64,000 nucleotides of DNA from Bacilli bacterium. GTDB taxonomy: Bacteria > Bacillota_I > Bacilli_A > RFN20 > CAG-826. A model generated the notes under the pieces. It did not search any database. It had not been told where the DNA came from and worked only from the letters and a program-made list of their open reading frames with translations. Location of the stretch: the NCBI GenBank assembly GCA_022482735.1, contig JAKVOO010000001.1:119699-183698 (forward strand). The letters run 5' to 3'. Below are positions 34,481-44,620 of this stretch, piece after piece. The first letter of the stretch is position 1. Every line of letters starts with the position of its first letter. Both the position numbers and the translations under genes were made by a program.

Positions 34481-35938
34481 ATGAGTCTTTTTAACGCAAT
34501 TCCTGCCCACTTTTTTTCAATTCTTTCAAGTCCTAATCGCGATGTCTATGCGGATGCGCTTCTCGTCCTTTTTAATTCTCTTGAAAGTGATGAATTATCA
34601 ATAAAGAAAAATGACTATATTCGAGCTTTAAAAGACAAGGCAAATAATGAGTTGCTGAAGTTTGATCTTTCACTGGAAGAACCAGATGAAACCGATGAGG
34701 ATGATTTTTCCGATTCATCATCAAATGAGGGGAAACTGCAACTTGAAACCATGGCTTTAAAAGCGGCTTTTATCGTGCGCCGACTTGAAGAAACGGGTTG
34801 GATTGATATCGAAATTGATCCGGAAAGTTTTGACGAGTATATCGCTTTGCCGGCTTATTCAATCCAATTTCTTTCGTTGCTTAATACGATTGCCAATGCG
34901 AGCGAAGCCCCATATACTAGTTTGGTTCACGCTACATATAGCGAGCTAAAGATGGAAGACGGAGAGCCAGATGAGTTTATGTATGCGACGCTTATTCGGG
35001 CTTACGAAAATACCAAGCGCTTGCGAACTGAACTAGTTACGCTTGGTCATTCAATTCGCATATTTCAAAATCGGCTTGGAAAAGTATTTACCACCAATGG
35101 CATACTTCACGATTATTTTGATACTTATAAAGAGACTATTTCTGATCGTTATTATCATCCGCTTAAGACTTTTGATAGTGTGGCCAAATATCGCCGTCCG
35201 ATTATTAATATGCTTCAGCGTTGGCTTCATGATGAGGACATACGCTCACAGCTTATTGCTCAAGCACTAGTTTATAGTCCACGTGGCAATAAAAACCAGA
35301 TTGAAACCGATATTATCGCAAAGATTAATTATGTTTGCGATATGTATGATACGCTCAATAATATGATTGATAGCATTGATGAACGCCACCAAGACTACAC
35401 GCGTTCCTCCGCTAATAAGATTCTATATTTGAACAATAATGATAAAACGATTAAGGGTCACCTTGATACGATTTTTCGTAGTTATGCTAAATCCGCCATT
35501 ACGGGTGAAGGATTGGCTAATATTTTATCAAAAATGCAAGATGCGATACCATTGGAGAGCCAATCATATGTCGATAATGATTCATTAACTCTACCTTACG
35601 CCCGTCAATCGCGTTTGTTTGGCGAGCCGATGGCGGTGCCGGATTTTCTCGATGTTGATTCGATGTTGATGAGTGATTTTTTGGCTCAAACAAGAAACGA
35701 ATTTACGGACGACCGGGTTTTTGACTTTATGGAAACAGCGTTTGGAGAAGCGGATGAAATAAGCATTGAAGAGATTCCTCTTCCCAACTTTGACGCCTTT
35801 ATTCTTTTAATTTTAGCTAGCATTAAAGCAAGTGATGAAAAATGTTTTTATGCAATTGAAGCCCGTGAAGGTCAGATTGTATCCTATGGATATTCATTGC
35901 CCCGCTTTATATATAAACGAAAGGAGCTTATTGCTTAA
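34481..35938 (+). CDS. jetA: Wadjet JetA/MksF-like protein
   Basis: A 485-residue protein matching the JetA-type (DUF5716-like) kleisin subunit of Wadjet systems by its N-terminus (MSLFNAIPAHFFSILSSPNR), predicted winged-helix/helical body and position before jetB and jetC. Residues about 66-86 are a very acidic linker (EEPDETDEDDFSDSSS). In Wadjet, JetA links the SMC heads and holds JetB dimers. The next gene starts on its stop codon (TAATG). The family call rests on gene order and pattern; the SMC gene downstream makes it fairly firm. Confidence 0.82.
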   Translation: MSLFNAIPAHFFSILSSPNRDVYADALLVLFNSLESDELSIKKNDYIRALKDKANNELLKFDLSLEEPDETDEDDFSDSSSNEGKLQLETMALKAAFIVRRLEETGWIDIEIDPESFDEYIALPAYSIQFLSLLNTIANASEAPYTSLVHATYSELKMEDGEPDEFMYATLIRAYENTKRLRTELVTLGHSIRIFQNRLGKVFTTNGILHDYFDTYKETISDRYYHPLKTFDSVAKYRRPIINMLQRWLHDEDIRSQLIAQALVYSPRGNKNQIETDIIAKINYVCDMYDTLNNMIDSIDERHQDYTRSSANKILYLNNNDKTIKGHLDTIFRSYAKSAITGEGLANILSKMQDAIPLESQSYVDNDSLTLPYARQSRLFGEPMAVPDFLDVDSMLMSDFLAQTRNEFTDDRVFDFMETAFGEADEISIEEIPLPNFDAFILLILASIKASDEKCFYAIEAREGQIVSYGYSLPRFIYKRKELIA

Positions 35939-36573
35939 TGTTTGAAGAGGAAATAGTTAAGCTTTCCCGTTCGGATCAAGATACCTTTGCCCATGTGGTG
36001 AATAGTCTTCTTTTGAGTGGGTTTGTGGTGCGTGATCAATTTGACACGCGTGAAAAAACGATGAAAATAAATCCGTCATTTCGATTTCTAGAACGCTACT
36101 ATGAACTGGTTAATGATTATCTTTCTTTTGCAGGTTGGGAAATAGATCGGGACTTGATTAACGGGGTATTTGCCTTAAAAAATGAATATCGGGAGAATCG
36201 GGCTAAATTGGACCGTGAGACATCACTTATTACTTTTGTTCTTCGACTTATATATGAATCAGAAAAATCGGAGTCTAGCCAAACGGGCGAAAGCATATAT
36301 GTTACGACTCCCCAAGTGCAAAAAGTAATGCTTGATCGCGGAATTCTTCTTCCTGGAAAAAAACTTACTGGCCGTCTTGTCGATCGTTGCCTTCGGATTT
36401 TAGCTGGATACAATATCATTAACAAAGTTAGCGGTTCCTATGATGAAGGAAACGTTTCATTTTATATCTTGCCATCAATTCTATATGCGGTTGATAGTGA
36501 TATGATTGCCGCGATGGGCAATGCGCTTGACCAAATAAACGCTAAGCAAAATGACGGGGGATCAATTGTATGA
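35938..36573 (+). CDS. jetB: Wadjet JetB/MksE-like protein (DUF4194-type)
   Basis: A 211-residue winged-helix (KITE-like) protein, the usual size for JetB. LLLSGFVVRDQFDTREK and the later helical block around LVDRCLRILAGYNIINKVSG fit DUF4194. It bridges JetA and the SMC subunit. Both ends overlap neighbours (start on the jetA stop, ATGA with jetC), so the three proteins are made in a coupled fashion. Confidence 0.85.
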   Translation: MFEEEIVKLSRSDQDTFAHVVNSLLLSGFVVRDQFDTREKTMKINPSFRFLERYYELVNDYLSFAGWEIDRDLINGVFALKNEYRENRAKLDRETSLITFVLRLIYESEKSESSQTGESIYVTTPQVQKVMLDRGILLPGKKLTGRLVDRCLRILAGYNIINKVSGSYDEGNVSFYILPSILYAVDSDMIAAMGNALDQINAKQNDGGSIV

Positions 36574-39500
36574 AAACATTGAAGAAACTAAAAATAATCA
36601 ATTGGCATTACTTTTGGAATGAAACAATTGATTTTGGTGGTATAAATTTTTTAACGGGGCTTAATGCTTCAGGTAAATCAACTTTGATCGACGCGATTCA
36701 AGTATTACTTTTGGGTGACACTTCAGGAAGATTTTTCAATAAAGCCGCGATGGACAAGAGCAATCGAACACTGAAGGGGTATCTTAGAGGAGAACTTGGC
36801 GACAACCTTGATGGTGGTTTTCATTATCTTCGTAACGGACGGTTTTCAAGTTATATTGCTATGGAATTCTTCGATGATAAAAATGCGACTTCCTTTACCA
36901 TGGGGATTGTTTTTGATATCTATGATGATGGAGAGGAAGAGCATCGTTTTTTTGAAATTGATGCGCCAATTCCGGAAAACCAATTCATCATCAATCGGGT
37001 TCCAATGGATTATAAGCAATTAAATAGTTTTTTATCGAGCAATTATGCTGGGAAATTTACGTTTTTTGATTCCAATCGTCAATATCAAGAATACCTGAAG
37101 CGGTCTTTTGGCGGATTGAAGGACAAGTATTTTTCGCTACTAAAAAAATCGATTTCTTTTACGCCGATTACCGATATTACCACTTTTATTACCGAGTATG
37201 TATGTGATCCTCAGCAAAATGTTGATATTGCTCCAATGCAAGAAAATATTCTTCAATATCGAAAACTGGAAAAAGAAGCTCAGATAATGCGCGAGCGGGT
37301 TAATCGTCTAGAAGCGATTCACAGTACATATAAAATGTATCAGGATAACTTTGAACAGAAATCCATTTATTCATACATCGTAGAAAAGGCGAGTTTTCAA
37401 AATGACCGGGAGCGCTTGGATAGCTATTATCATCAGATAGACGATGCCACCAAGCGATTAGCCGCAATTGATGTTGATATTGCGGAGGTAGAACACTCCA
37501 TCTCAGAATTAAACCGTAAAAAGATGCATCTTGTTCAAGACAAAGCCAACAGTGATATTTATCGTATTACTGATGATTTGCGAGCCCAAAAGGAAAATGA
37601 AGAGAAACGTCTTTTGCAATTGAATGAAACGGCAAAGCGTATTAATGAGAACCTTTCTCGTTATGTAAGCAACTTTATTTCGGTTGGTCAGTCATTAGCC
37701 GATACACTTACATCATTTGATGTCGGCTCAATTAGCGACGATGCATTACTCCAAGAAATTAATGATTTACGTGCTTCTGCGCTTGATGTTTTAACACAAA
37801 GCATGAACTTACGCGATAATTTTTTGGGAAATATTGATAGTTTGTCGACCGATGTTCTTTTCGCTTGGCGGGATTCGCTAGGTGTCTTTAAACAAAGAGT
37901 AGGTGGCCTCGCTATTTTTATCGGCAAGTTAATTACTAACTATGATCAAAAAACAGCTTTATTGAAGCAACAAGAAATTGATATGCAGGGCGGCGGTAAA
38001 TCATATGAAGCGCGCCTACTTGGAGTTAAGCGCGAACTTGAAACCGAACTCAGTCGCCGCCATAATCGAAATATTCGCGTTTCAATCTTCGCTGACTTAA
38101 TTGACATTCGCCATCCCGAATGGGCTAATGCCATCGAAGGTTATTTAAATAATCAAAAATTTAATTTTTTTGTCGATGATGAATACTATATGGAATCCTA
38201 CGAAATAATGCGCTCACTTTTGGAAAAATTTAACTATTATGGCTTAACCATAATTGATGCCAATCGACTTATTGAACGCGATTATCGCGCGGAAAAGAAT
38301 TCACTTGCTGAAGAAATTAAGACCGATCATCCGGGGGCGGAAGCTTACGCCAATTTCTTAATTGGCCGATTGATGAAGTGTCGTAATTTAACAGAAGCAC
38401 GAGCGGCGGGAAATGGCATTACTATTGAAGGAGATTTATACCGAAACTTTGCTTTTGGGAAAATTAATCCCTATCTTTATCGCGAGCATTTTATTGGCCG
38501 GGAGATTAGTCAAAATCAGTTGACCAGCAAGCGTTATGAAATTACGGCCAATGCCGAATTAGTCAATAAACTTCGCGATTTAGCGTCGATTATTAATGAA
38601 GCTAATCGGATGGAAATTATCAACAGCAATGAAATTGCCACGGTTAATACCGAACTTGAACAGTTGAAAGATATTAAAGGTATCAAGGAAAATATTGCCT
38701 ATGTTGATAGCGAACTTAGCAAGCACGATCTATCACAATTAACGACGCTTGATAAAAGAATTGATGATATCGGGGAAGATATTTCTGGCCTAGAAAGTGA
38801 TCGCGCTTCTTTATTTGAAGAGAAGGGCAAGATAACAAACTTGATTGAGACACTCAAGAATGACAAGATTCCCAGTGAAAAAAAGAGTGTTGAAGAAAAG
38901 GAGAATCGACTTCTAGAAAATTTTGATCCTTTCTTAGTAAGCGAAAAAGCCGAGCCTTTATTTCAAGAAGAATTAGCCAAAGGGAAATCTCCGCTTGATT
39001 TAATAACCGAATACAATATTTCGCTTGGTCATGCGCAATATTTGGTTAATAACTTATTTACGCAACTAACGAAATTGCGCCGGGATTATATTCGCGAATA
39101 TCGCCTAACTTACGATACTGAGCAAGAAGATAATGAGGTATATGAAGCTGAGTATCGCGATATGACGGAAGTACGTTTACCCGATTATGAAAATAAGATT
39201 CATGATGCTTACGATAAGGCAGTTAAACAATTTAAGAATGATTTCATTTCTAAACTTAGAAGTGCAATCGAAGCCGTCGAAGATCAAATTAAAGAGTTGA
39301 ACTTTGCCCTTTCAGCTTCTACCTTTGGTGAGGACTCCTATCGCTTTACAGTTCGTCCATCGTCAACTTATCGCGTATATTACGACATGATAATGGATGA
39401 CTTACTACTAGAAATGGGTGATGACGATAGTGAATTTTTAGCTAAGTATGATACGGTGATGCGCGATTTGTTTGCGCAGGTCGCTTTGGCTAATGACTCA

Positions 39501-39947
39501 GCAAATAATGCAGCTGTTCTGGTTAATGTGGAAAAATTCACCGATTATCGGAGTTATTTAGACTTTGATTTAGTCGTTAAGGATAAGTCAGGCAATGAAC
39601 AACGGTTATCAAGAATGATTAAGAAGAAATCCGGTGGAGAAACGCAAACACCATTTTATATTTCTGTTCTGGCATCATTTGCCCAACTTTATCACGTTAA
39701 CGAAACGGGAGAATTAGGCAATACGCTTCGCTTGATTATTTTCGATGAAGCTTTTTCAAAAATGGATGGCGGGCGTATTAAAGAAGCGATTAGATTACTG
39801 CGCAAGTTTGGTCTTCAAGCTATCGTATCCGCTCCAAGCGACAAAGTGGCCGAGATCAGTGGCCTTGTTGATGAAACACTCGTGGTATTGAGAGGAAAGA
39901 ATGCCTCGTCTGTTCGTCTGTATGCCGAGGAAGACAAACTGGCTTAA
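36570..39947 (+). CDS. jetC: Wadjet JetC/MksB-like SMC ATPase
   Basis: A 1125-residue SMC-family ATPase. Walker A GLNASGKSTLIDAIQVLLLG (30-49) lies at the N-terminus, then long coiled coils (about 230-400 and 680-900) surround a hinge-like globular part. The ABC signature KSGGETQTPF (about 1020) and Walker B LRLIIFDEAFSKMD (about 1050) are at the C-terminus, so the ATPase looks intact. In Wadjet this subunit extrudes DNA loops on small circular DNA, and JetD then cuts it. A strong terminator follows the stop directly and no jetD-like (DUF3322/DUF2220, Toprim) gene lies on either side. Confidence 0.93.
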   Translation: MKTLKKLKIINWHYFWNETIDFGGINFLTGLNASGKSTLIDAIQVLLLGDTSGRFFNKAAMDKSNRTLKGYLRGELGDNLDGGFHYLRNGRFSSYIAMEFFDDKNATSFTMGIVFDIYDDGEEEHRFFEIDAPIPENQFIINRVPMDYKQLNSFLSSNYAGKFTFFDSNRQYQEYLKRSFGGLKDKYFSLLKKSISFTPITDITTFITEYVCDPQQNVDIAPMQENILQYRKLEKEAQIMRERVNRLEAIHSTYKMYQDNFEQKSIYSYIVEKASFQNDRERLDSYYHQIDDATKRLAAIDVDIAEVEHSISELNRKKMHLVQDKANSDIYRITDDLRAQKENEEKRLLQLNETAKRINENLSRYVSNFISVGQSLADTLTSFDVGSISDDALLQEINDLRASALDVLTQSMNLRDNFLGNIDSLSTDVLFAWRDSLGVFKQRVGGLAIFIGKLITNYDQKTALLKQQEIDMQGGGKSYEARLLGVKRELETELSRRHNRNIRVSIFADLIDIRHPEWANAIEGYLNNQKFNFFVDDEYYMESYEIMRSLLEKFNYYGLTIIDANRLIERDYRAEKNSLAEEIKTDHPGAEAYANFLIGRLMKCRNLTEARAAGNGITIEGDLYRNFAFGKINPYLYREHFIGREISQNQLTSKRYEITANAELVNKLRDLASIINEANRMEIINSNEIATVNTELEQLKDIKGIKENIAYVDSELSKHDLSQLTTLDKRIDDIGEDISGLESDRASLFEEKGKITNLIETLKNDKIPSEKKSVEEKENRLLENFDPFLVSEKAEPLFQEELAKGKSPLDLITEYNISLGHAQYLVNNLFTQLTKLRRDYIREYRLTYDTEQEDNEVYEAEYRDMTEVRLPDYENKIHDAYDKAVKQFKNDFISKLRSAIEAVEDQIKELNFALSASTFGEDSYRFTVRPSSTYRVYYDMIMDDLLLEMGDDDSEFLAKYDTVMRDLFAQVALANDSANNAAVLVNVEKFTDYRSYLDFDLVVKDKSGNEQRLSRMIKKKSGGETQTPFYISVLASFAQLYHVNETGELGNTLRLIIFDEAFSKMDGGRIKEAIRLLRKFGLQAIVSAPSDKVAEISGLVDETLVVLRGKNASSVRLYAEEDKLA

Positions 39948-39972
39948 AAAAGACCTTCAAGGTCTTTTTTTT
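39946..39972 (+). terminator. Terminator closing the jetABC operon
   Basis: AAAAAAGACC-TTCAA-GGTCTTTTTTTT overlaps the jetC stop codon, with A and T tracts on both sides. It marks the operon end before any fourth gene. Confidence 0.9.
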
Positions 39973-40016
39973 AATTTGGCTTTAGTTTATTATATTAAGT
40001 GAAAGAAGTGGGAAAA

Positions 40017-40916
40017 ATGAATCAGCAGTTACTAACCAAGAAACTTCAAAAACTGCAAAAAAATCATCTTTGGCGCGCTTTTTCACATATTCTATTTTTG
40101 TTTCTTTCATTTGCCGCGATCTACCTAATTATTTTATTTTTACTGATTTTTAAGGTAATTAGGGTTAATAATCAAAGTTACGTTCTCTTAATTCTTTCTT
40201 TAGCGATAATTTTGGTCTTTGTTATTACATCATTTATCGTCTATCCGCTTCAGTTAAAAAAAGAAAATCAGCGCTTTGCTAAGGCTTACGATGTTTTAAT
40301 TGATCAAGTGATGAATGTCGATCATCTAAATTGGCATAACTATAAAATCGTTGGTGATGATCCGCTTATATCACCATTAAATTATTCACTAAAAGGGCGT
40401 TGGTATGAAGCTGAGTTTGTCATTGAAAATCGAAATGGAAGAATTGCAATTAATCATTTTGAAAATAAAAATCAGTTGATTGTCATTTCGACCATTTTAA
40501 AATCTTGGCCTAATTTTTTCTATCAGTTACGTGGCGATCGATTTCATCAGCCTCGGCGCTGGGCGAATGGTGAAAAGTCAATTGTTCAACGATCTTCAAT
40601 TCGAATAGGCGAACGCGACTATCTTCAATTTACCAGTCGGGATTTAATTACGGATTGGAGTGATGCCCGTCGCGATGAACTATTTAAGCCAATCTTATAT
40701 CGACTACAGTATTTGGAAGCATGCCCGATAATTACCCTTGATGAAAGTAGAAATTATTCGTTAAGTTTCTCTGATTGGAACTTTCATTTTGCGCCGAGTA
40801 TTCAAGTTCCCATAACTTCAGAGATAATTAAGGCTAGCATGGATGATCGCAATAATTTGGTTATGGCTATTCGCGAATGGATACGGACGATAAATTTAAT
40901 TGATAATGGTAAGTGA
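40017..40916 (+). CDS. Hypothetical membrane protein (two N-terminal helices, DUF3137-like layout)
   Basis: 299 residues from the ATG at 40017 (MNQQLLTKKLQKL); an in-frame upstream GTG at 39999 has less support. Two hydrophobic helices at about 24-46 and 55-78 are followed by ~220 polar residues rich in aromatic and basic residues (LKGRWYEAEFVIENRNGR, FYQLRGDRFHQPRRW). The layout recalls DUF3137 proteins, but I am not confident. It starts after the jet terminator and runs 10 bases short of glgC, so it may be co-transcribed with the glycogen genes. Confidence 0.65.
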   Translation: MNQQLLTKKLQKLQKNHLWRAFSHILFLFLSFAAIYLIILFLLIFKVIRVNNQSYVLLILSLAIILVFVITSFIVYPLQLKKENQRFAKAYDVLIDQVMNVDHLNWHNYKIVGDDPLISPLNYSLKGRWYEAEFVIENRNGRIAINHFENKNQLIVISTILKSWPNFFYQLRGDRFHQPRRWANGEKSIVQRSSIRIGERDYLQFTSRDLITDWSDARRDELFKPILYRLQYLEACPIITLDESRNYSLSFSDWNFHFAPSIQVPITSEIIKASMDDRNNLVMAIREWIRTINLIDNGK

Positions 40917-40926
40917 GGAACAATTT

Positions 40927-42060
40927 ATGGCCAAAAACAAAGTAGCAGCAATGTTGTTAGCAGGAGGAAAAGGCTCGCGCCTACTCGACTTGACGCGTAA
41001 AAGTGCCAAACCAGGAATTCCTTTTGGCGGAAAGTATCGAATAATTGACTTTACGATGTCAAATATTGCCAATTCAAATATCAATATCGTTGGGGTTATG
41101 ACCCAATATGAATCAACATTTCTTAATACTTACATCGGAAATGGTGATAATTGGGGGCTGAATGGTGTTCGCTCTTTGACCGCGACCTTAACCCCACGGC
41201 AGACGGAAAAAGGGAGTAACTGGTATGCTGGCACCGCCGATGCAATTTATCAAAATATTGATTTTCTCGATAATATGGATCCGGAATATGTGTTAATTTT
41301 AAGTGGCGACCACATTTACCGAATGAATTACCAAACCATGCTTGATGCTCATATTAAAAGCAAGGCCGATTTAACAATCGCCGTCATTCGCGTTCCGCTT
41401 GAGGAGGCCAAACGCTTTGGAATAATGGACGTTGATAGCAGTAATTTCATTACGAAATTTACCGAAAAGCCCGCCAACCCGAGTTCCAACCTCGCAAGTA
41501 TGGGCATCTATCTTTTTGACTATAAGATTTTGCGTTCGGCACTTATCGAAGATGATAAAGACAATCAGAGCGAACATGATTTTGGGAAAAATATTATTCC
41601 GACGCTTTTGGCAAAAAAGAAGAGAATACTCGCTTACCAATTTGACGGCTATTGGAAAGATGTTGGAACCATTAATTCATATTGGGAAGCGAGCATGGAT
41701 TTGCTTAATCCCGAGATTGAGCGGGAGTTTTCTAAAGATGGAAAACTTAAGATATTTACCGAAGATACTCACTCCGTTCCTCAGTATGTCGGAAAAAGCG
41801 CATCGGTAAAAGATTCACTGATTAATCAGGGGGCGATTATTTTAGGTGAGGTGGATCATTCAATCGTATTTAACGAAGTTATCCTTTCGCATGGCAGTTC
41901 AATTCATAATTCAGTAGTTATGCCGAATGTCACAATTGAAGAGGGGGTCGAGATTGATTATGCTATCGTCGGTCCTGATCAAGTGATAAAGAAGGGTTCA
42001 ATTCTAAAAGGTGAGCAAGGAAAAATTGCTCTTTTTGCCAATCAGGGAGGTAACTTATGA
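40927..42060 (+). CDS. glgC: Glucose-1-phosphate adenylyltransferase
   Basis: 377 residues. It makes ADP-glucose from glucose 1-phosphate and ATP, the first step of glycogen synthesis. The nucleotide loop LLAGGKGSRLLDLTRKSAKP, GTADAIYQN, LSGDHIYRMNY, FTEKP and YWKDVGTI are all present, with a left-handed beta-helix C-terminus. The start at 40927 follows GAGGAA; an upstream in-frame ATG at 40900 overlaps the previous gene. It overlaps glgD by 4 bases. Confidence 0.95.
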   Translation: MAKNKVAAMLLAGGKGSRLLDLTRKSAKPGIPFGGKYRIIDFTMSNIANSNINIVGVMTQYESTFLNTYIGNGDNWGLNGVRSLTATLTPRQTEKGSNWYAGTADAIYQNIDFLDNMDPEYVLILSGDHIYRMNYQTMLDAHIKSKADLTIAVIRVPLEEAKRFGIMDVDSSNFITKFTEKPANPSSNLASMGIYLFDYKILRSALIEDDKDNQSEHDFGKNIIPTLLAKKKRILAYQFDGYWKDVGTINSYWEASMDLLNPEIEREFSKDGKLKIFTEDTHSVPQYVGKSASVKDSLINQGAIILGEVDHSIVFNEVILSHGSSIHNSVVMPNVTIEEGVEIDYAIVGPDQVIKKGSILKGEQGKIALFANQGGNL

Positions 42061-43175
42061 GTGGAAAAATGCTTGGTCTTTTAAATCTCCATCATTCGCC
42101 TAATTTAGGAGAAATGACAACCGATCGAACATTGGCTTCAACCTCGTTTTTGGGCCGCTATGCATTTATGGATTTTGCTCTGTCAAATTTTACCAATTCG
42201 GGTATTGACCAAGTGGGTATTTTGGTTAAGGAGAAACCACGTTCATTATTGAAGCACTTGGGTTCTCGTAATACTTGGAATGTTAATACTAAGACGGGAT
42301 TTGAAAACATTATGTATAACGAAAGTGCGATTTTTAACCGGCGCTATAACACCGATTTCGCCAACATACGAACCAATGATTGGGTGATGCGTAAAAGCAC
42401 TGCTGATTATATTGTTTTTGCCCCAGCGCATTTTATCTGTGCAATTGATTATCGAAAAGTTCTTCAGGAGCATATTGCAAATAAGGCGGCGATTACTTTA
42501 ATTTATGCCCCGATTGATCGAGCAAAGGAACACTTCATTGGAAGTGATATCGTAACACTAAATAACGATGGACTTGTAATAAATCTTCGTTCAAATAAAG
42601 GTACGACAAATGTAGCTAACATTTCTCTTGAAATGTATATTATTAATCGCGCCAAATTATTGGAGTTGATGGATAAAAGCAATGAGATATCTTCTTTTTT
42701 CGGTCTTCATGACATTATTGCTTTTAGCTGTAATGCGGGCGAGCGAGTGCATGGCTATCGTTATGATGGTTTTGTGCGTTGCTTCGATAGTATGGAACAT
42801 TACATTGAGTATTCATTAGAATTATTAAACTACAAGTACCGGCAACAATTATTTTTGCCTGAATGGCCGATATATACGGTCACCCATGATACGCCACCAA
42901 CCTTTTATGATCAAGGAGCAGAAGTTCGCAATAGTTTCATCGCCAATGGCGCTCAAATTTATGGCAAAGTTCAAAATTCGATCATTTCACGGGATGTGGT
43001 TATTGAGCCAGGAGCCAAAGTTGTAGATTCAATAGTTCTTACTCAATCGGTCATAGGTTCTAATGTTTGTTTATGTAATGCCATCGTGGATAAGTATTGT
43101 CATGTCAAGTTTGCTAAGGAAGTAGCCGGGGAAGAAAATCACCCTGCCTACGTCCACCAAGGAGATCAAATCTAA
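42057..43175 (+). CDS. glgD: GlgD, regulatory subunit of ADP-glucose pyrophosphorylase
   Basis: A 372-residue GlgC paralogue of the GlgD type typical of Bacillota. It keeps the fold (RYAFMDFALSNFTNSGI; GYRYDGFVRCFDS; C-terminal beta-helix repeats) but lacks the GGxGxRL pyrophosphorylase loop at the N-terminus (LLNLHHSPNLGEM instead). It therefore probably activates GlgC in a GlgC-GlgD complex. It ends directly before glgA. Confidence 0.93.
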   Translation: MSGKMLGLLNLHHSPNLGEMTTDRTLASTSFLGRYAFMDFALSNFTNSGIDQVGILVKEKPRSLLKHLGSRNTWNVNTKTGFENIMYNESAIFNRRYNTDFANIRTNDWVMRKSTADYIVFAPAHFICAIDYRKVLQEHIANKAAITLIYAPIDRAKEHFIGSDIVTLNNDGLVINLRSNKGTTNVANISLEMYIINRAKLLELMDKSNEISSFFGLHDIIAFSCNAGERVHGYRYDGFVRCFDSMEHYIEYSLELLNYKYRQQLFLPEWPIYTVTHDTPPTFYDQGAEVRNSFIANGAQIYGKVQNSIISRDVVIEPGAKVVDSIVLTQSVIGSNVCLCNAIVDKYCHVKFAKEVAGEENHPAYVHQGDQI

Positions 43176-44618
43176 ATGCTAGTATTAATGGTTAGCAGTG
43201 AAGCCAATCCTTTGGCCAAAACGGGCGGGTTGGCGGATGTTGTTTATGCTTTAAGTAAAGAATTGGTTAGTTCTAAGCAAGAAGTGGCAATCGTTATGCC
43301 CCTATATGGAACGATGTTTAAAGATATAAATTACCCTATTCGTCAAATTGCCAGTTTCGATGTAATTCTCGGTTGGAGAAATCAAAGAGCTAATCTTTTC
43401 ACAACTTTGATTGATGGTATTACCTACTATTTAATTGACAATGAGTATTATTTTGCCCGTGAAGGATTATATGGATATGGGGATGACACTGAACGATTTG
43501 CTTTTTTTACGCAAGCCGTTTATGACATGTTAAAGCAAGGAGTCGTACCACTTCCCGATATTGTTCATGTCCATGATTGGCAAGCGGGGATGTTGCCCGT
43601 GCTTTTTAAAGAGCGGGAAAAAGGCAATCCCTTATTTGCAAAACTAAAAACTGTACTGACAATTCATAATCCGGCTTTTCAGGGGATTTTTTCCCAAGAT
43701 TTGCTCACTGAATTTTATGGGTTACCTCATCAATTATACGACAATGGTCAAGTTCGTTTTGGCAATCAAGTTTCAACTTTAAAATCGGCGATTGTTTATG
43801 CGGATATGATTACGACAGTTTCACCTACTCACGCGGAAGAACTATTAACTTCGGAAGGAGGCAAAGGGCTCAATTCGGTTATTGAACTACGGAAAGGGCG
43901 CTTTGTGGGAATTTTGAATGGCATCGATTATCAAGAGTTTAATCCGGAAAACGATAAGTATTTAGCGGCGCACTATTCGCCAGAGAATTTTAGCGCAGGA
44001 AAGAGCCTTTGCCGTGAGCAATTATTAAAAACCTTCCATCTGACAAATGATGAAAAACGTCCTCTTTTTGGACTAGTTTCCCGCCTTACTTGGCAAAAAG
44101 GAATAGACCTTATTGAAAAGGCTATTCGCCCAGCGTTAGAAAAGGGTGATTACTTTGTTGCTCTTGGTTCGGGAGAAAAATCCTGTGAGGATTTACTTGA
44201 AAATTTAAGACGGGAATTCCCGGAGCAGGTGGGTATTTATCTTGGCTATAACAATACTCTTGCCCATGAAATATATGCGGGATCCGATATCTTTTTAATG
44301 CCATCCTTATTTGAACCCTGTGGAACAGGTCAAATGATTGCTCTCCGTTACGGAACTTTACCTTTAGTTCGCTATACGGGCGGATTAAAAGATACCGTTT
44401 TAGGGTATGAGAATAATTCAGTTGCAAAAGCTAATGGCTTTGGGTTTTGTGAATATAGTCCTGAAGCTTTAAATCAAGCCATTATGCTTGCCACAAAAAC
44501 TTATCGAAATTCAAAAGTTTTTAGTCGACTTATTCAAAATGCGATGTTAGCCAATAATGATTGGAAGAAATCCGGCGAGGAGTATTTGAAACTTTATCAA
44601 CAACTTAAGGAGGAGTGA
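43176..44618 (+). CDS. glgA: Glycogen synthase (ADP-glucose, GT5)
   Basis: A 480-residue enzyme extending alpha-1,4-glucan from ADP-glucose. The N-terminal VSSEANPLAKTGGLADVV contains the ADP-glucose-binding KTGGL; HVHDWQAG, LTIHNPAFQG, GILNGID and the C-terminal PSLFEPCGTGQMIALRYG with the conserved Glu are present. It starts on the base after the glgD stop. No glgB or glgP lies nearby. Confidence 0.95.
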   Translation: MLVLMVSSEANPLAKTGGLADVVYALSKELVSSKQEVAIVMPLYGTMFKDINYPIRQIASFDVILGWRNQRANLFTTLIDGITYYLIDNEYYFAREGLYGYGDDTERFAFFTQAVYDMLKQGVVPLPDIVHVHDWQAGMLPVLFKEREKGNPLFAKLKTVLTIHNPAFQGIFSQDLLTEFYGLPHQLYDNGQVRFGNQVSTLKSAIVYADMITTVSPTHAEELLTSEGGKGLNSVIELRKGRFVGILNGIDYQEFNPENDKYLAAHYSPENFSAGKSLCREQLLKTFHLTNDEKRPLFGLVSRLTWQKGIDLIEKAIRPALEKGDYFVALGSGEKSCEDLLENLRREFPEQVGIYLGYNNTLAHEIYAGSDIFLMPSLFEPCGTGQMIALRYGTLPLVRYTGGLKDTVLGYENNSVAKANGFGFCEYSPEALNQAIMLATKTYRNSKVFSRLIQNAMLANNDWKKSGEEYLKLYQQLKEE

Positions 44619-44620
44619 GC

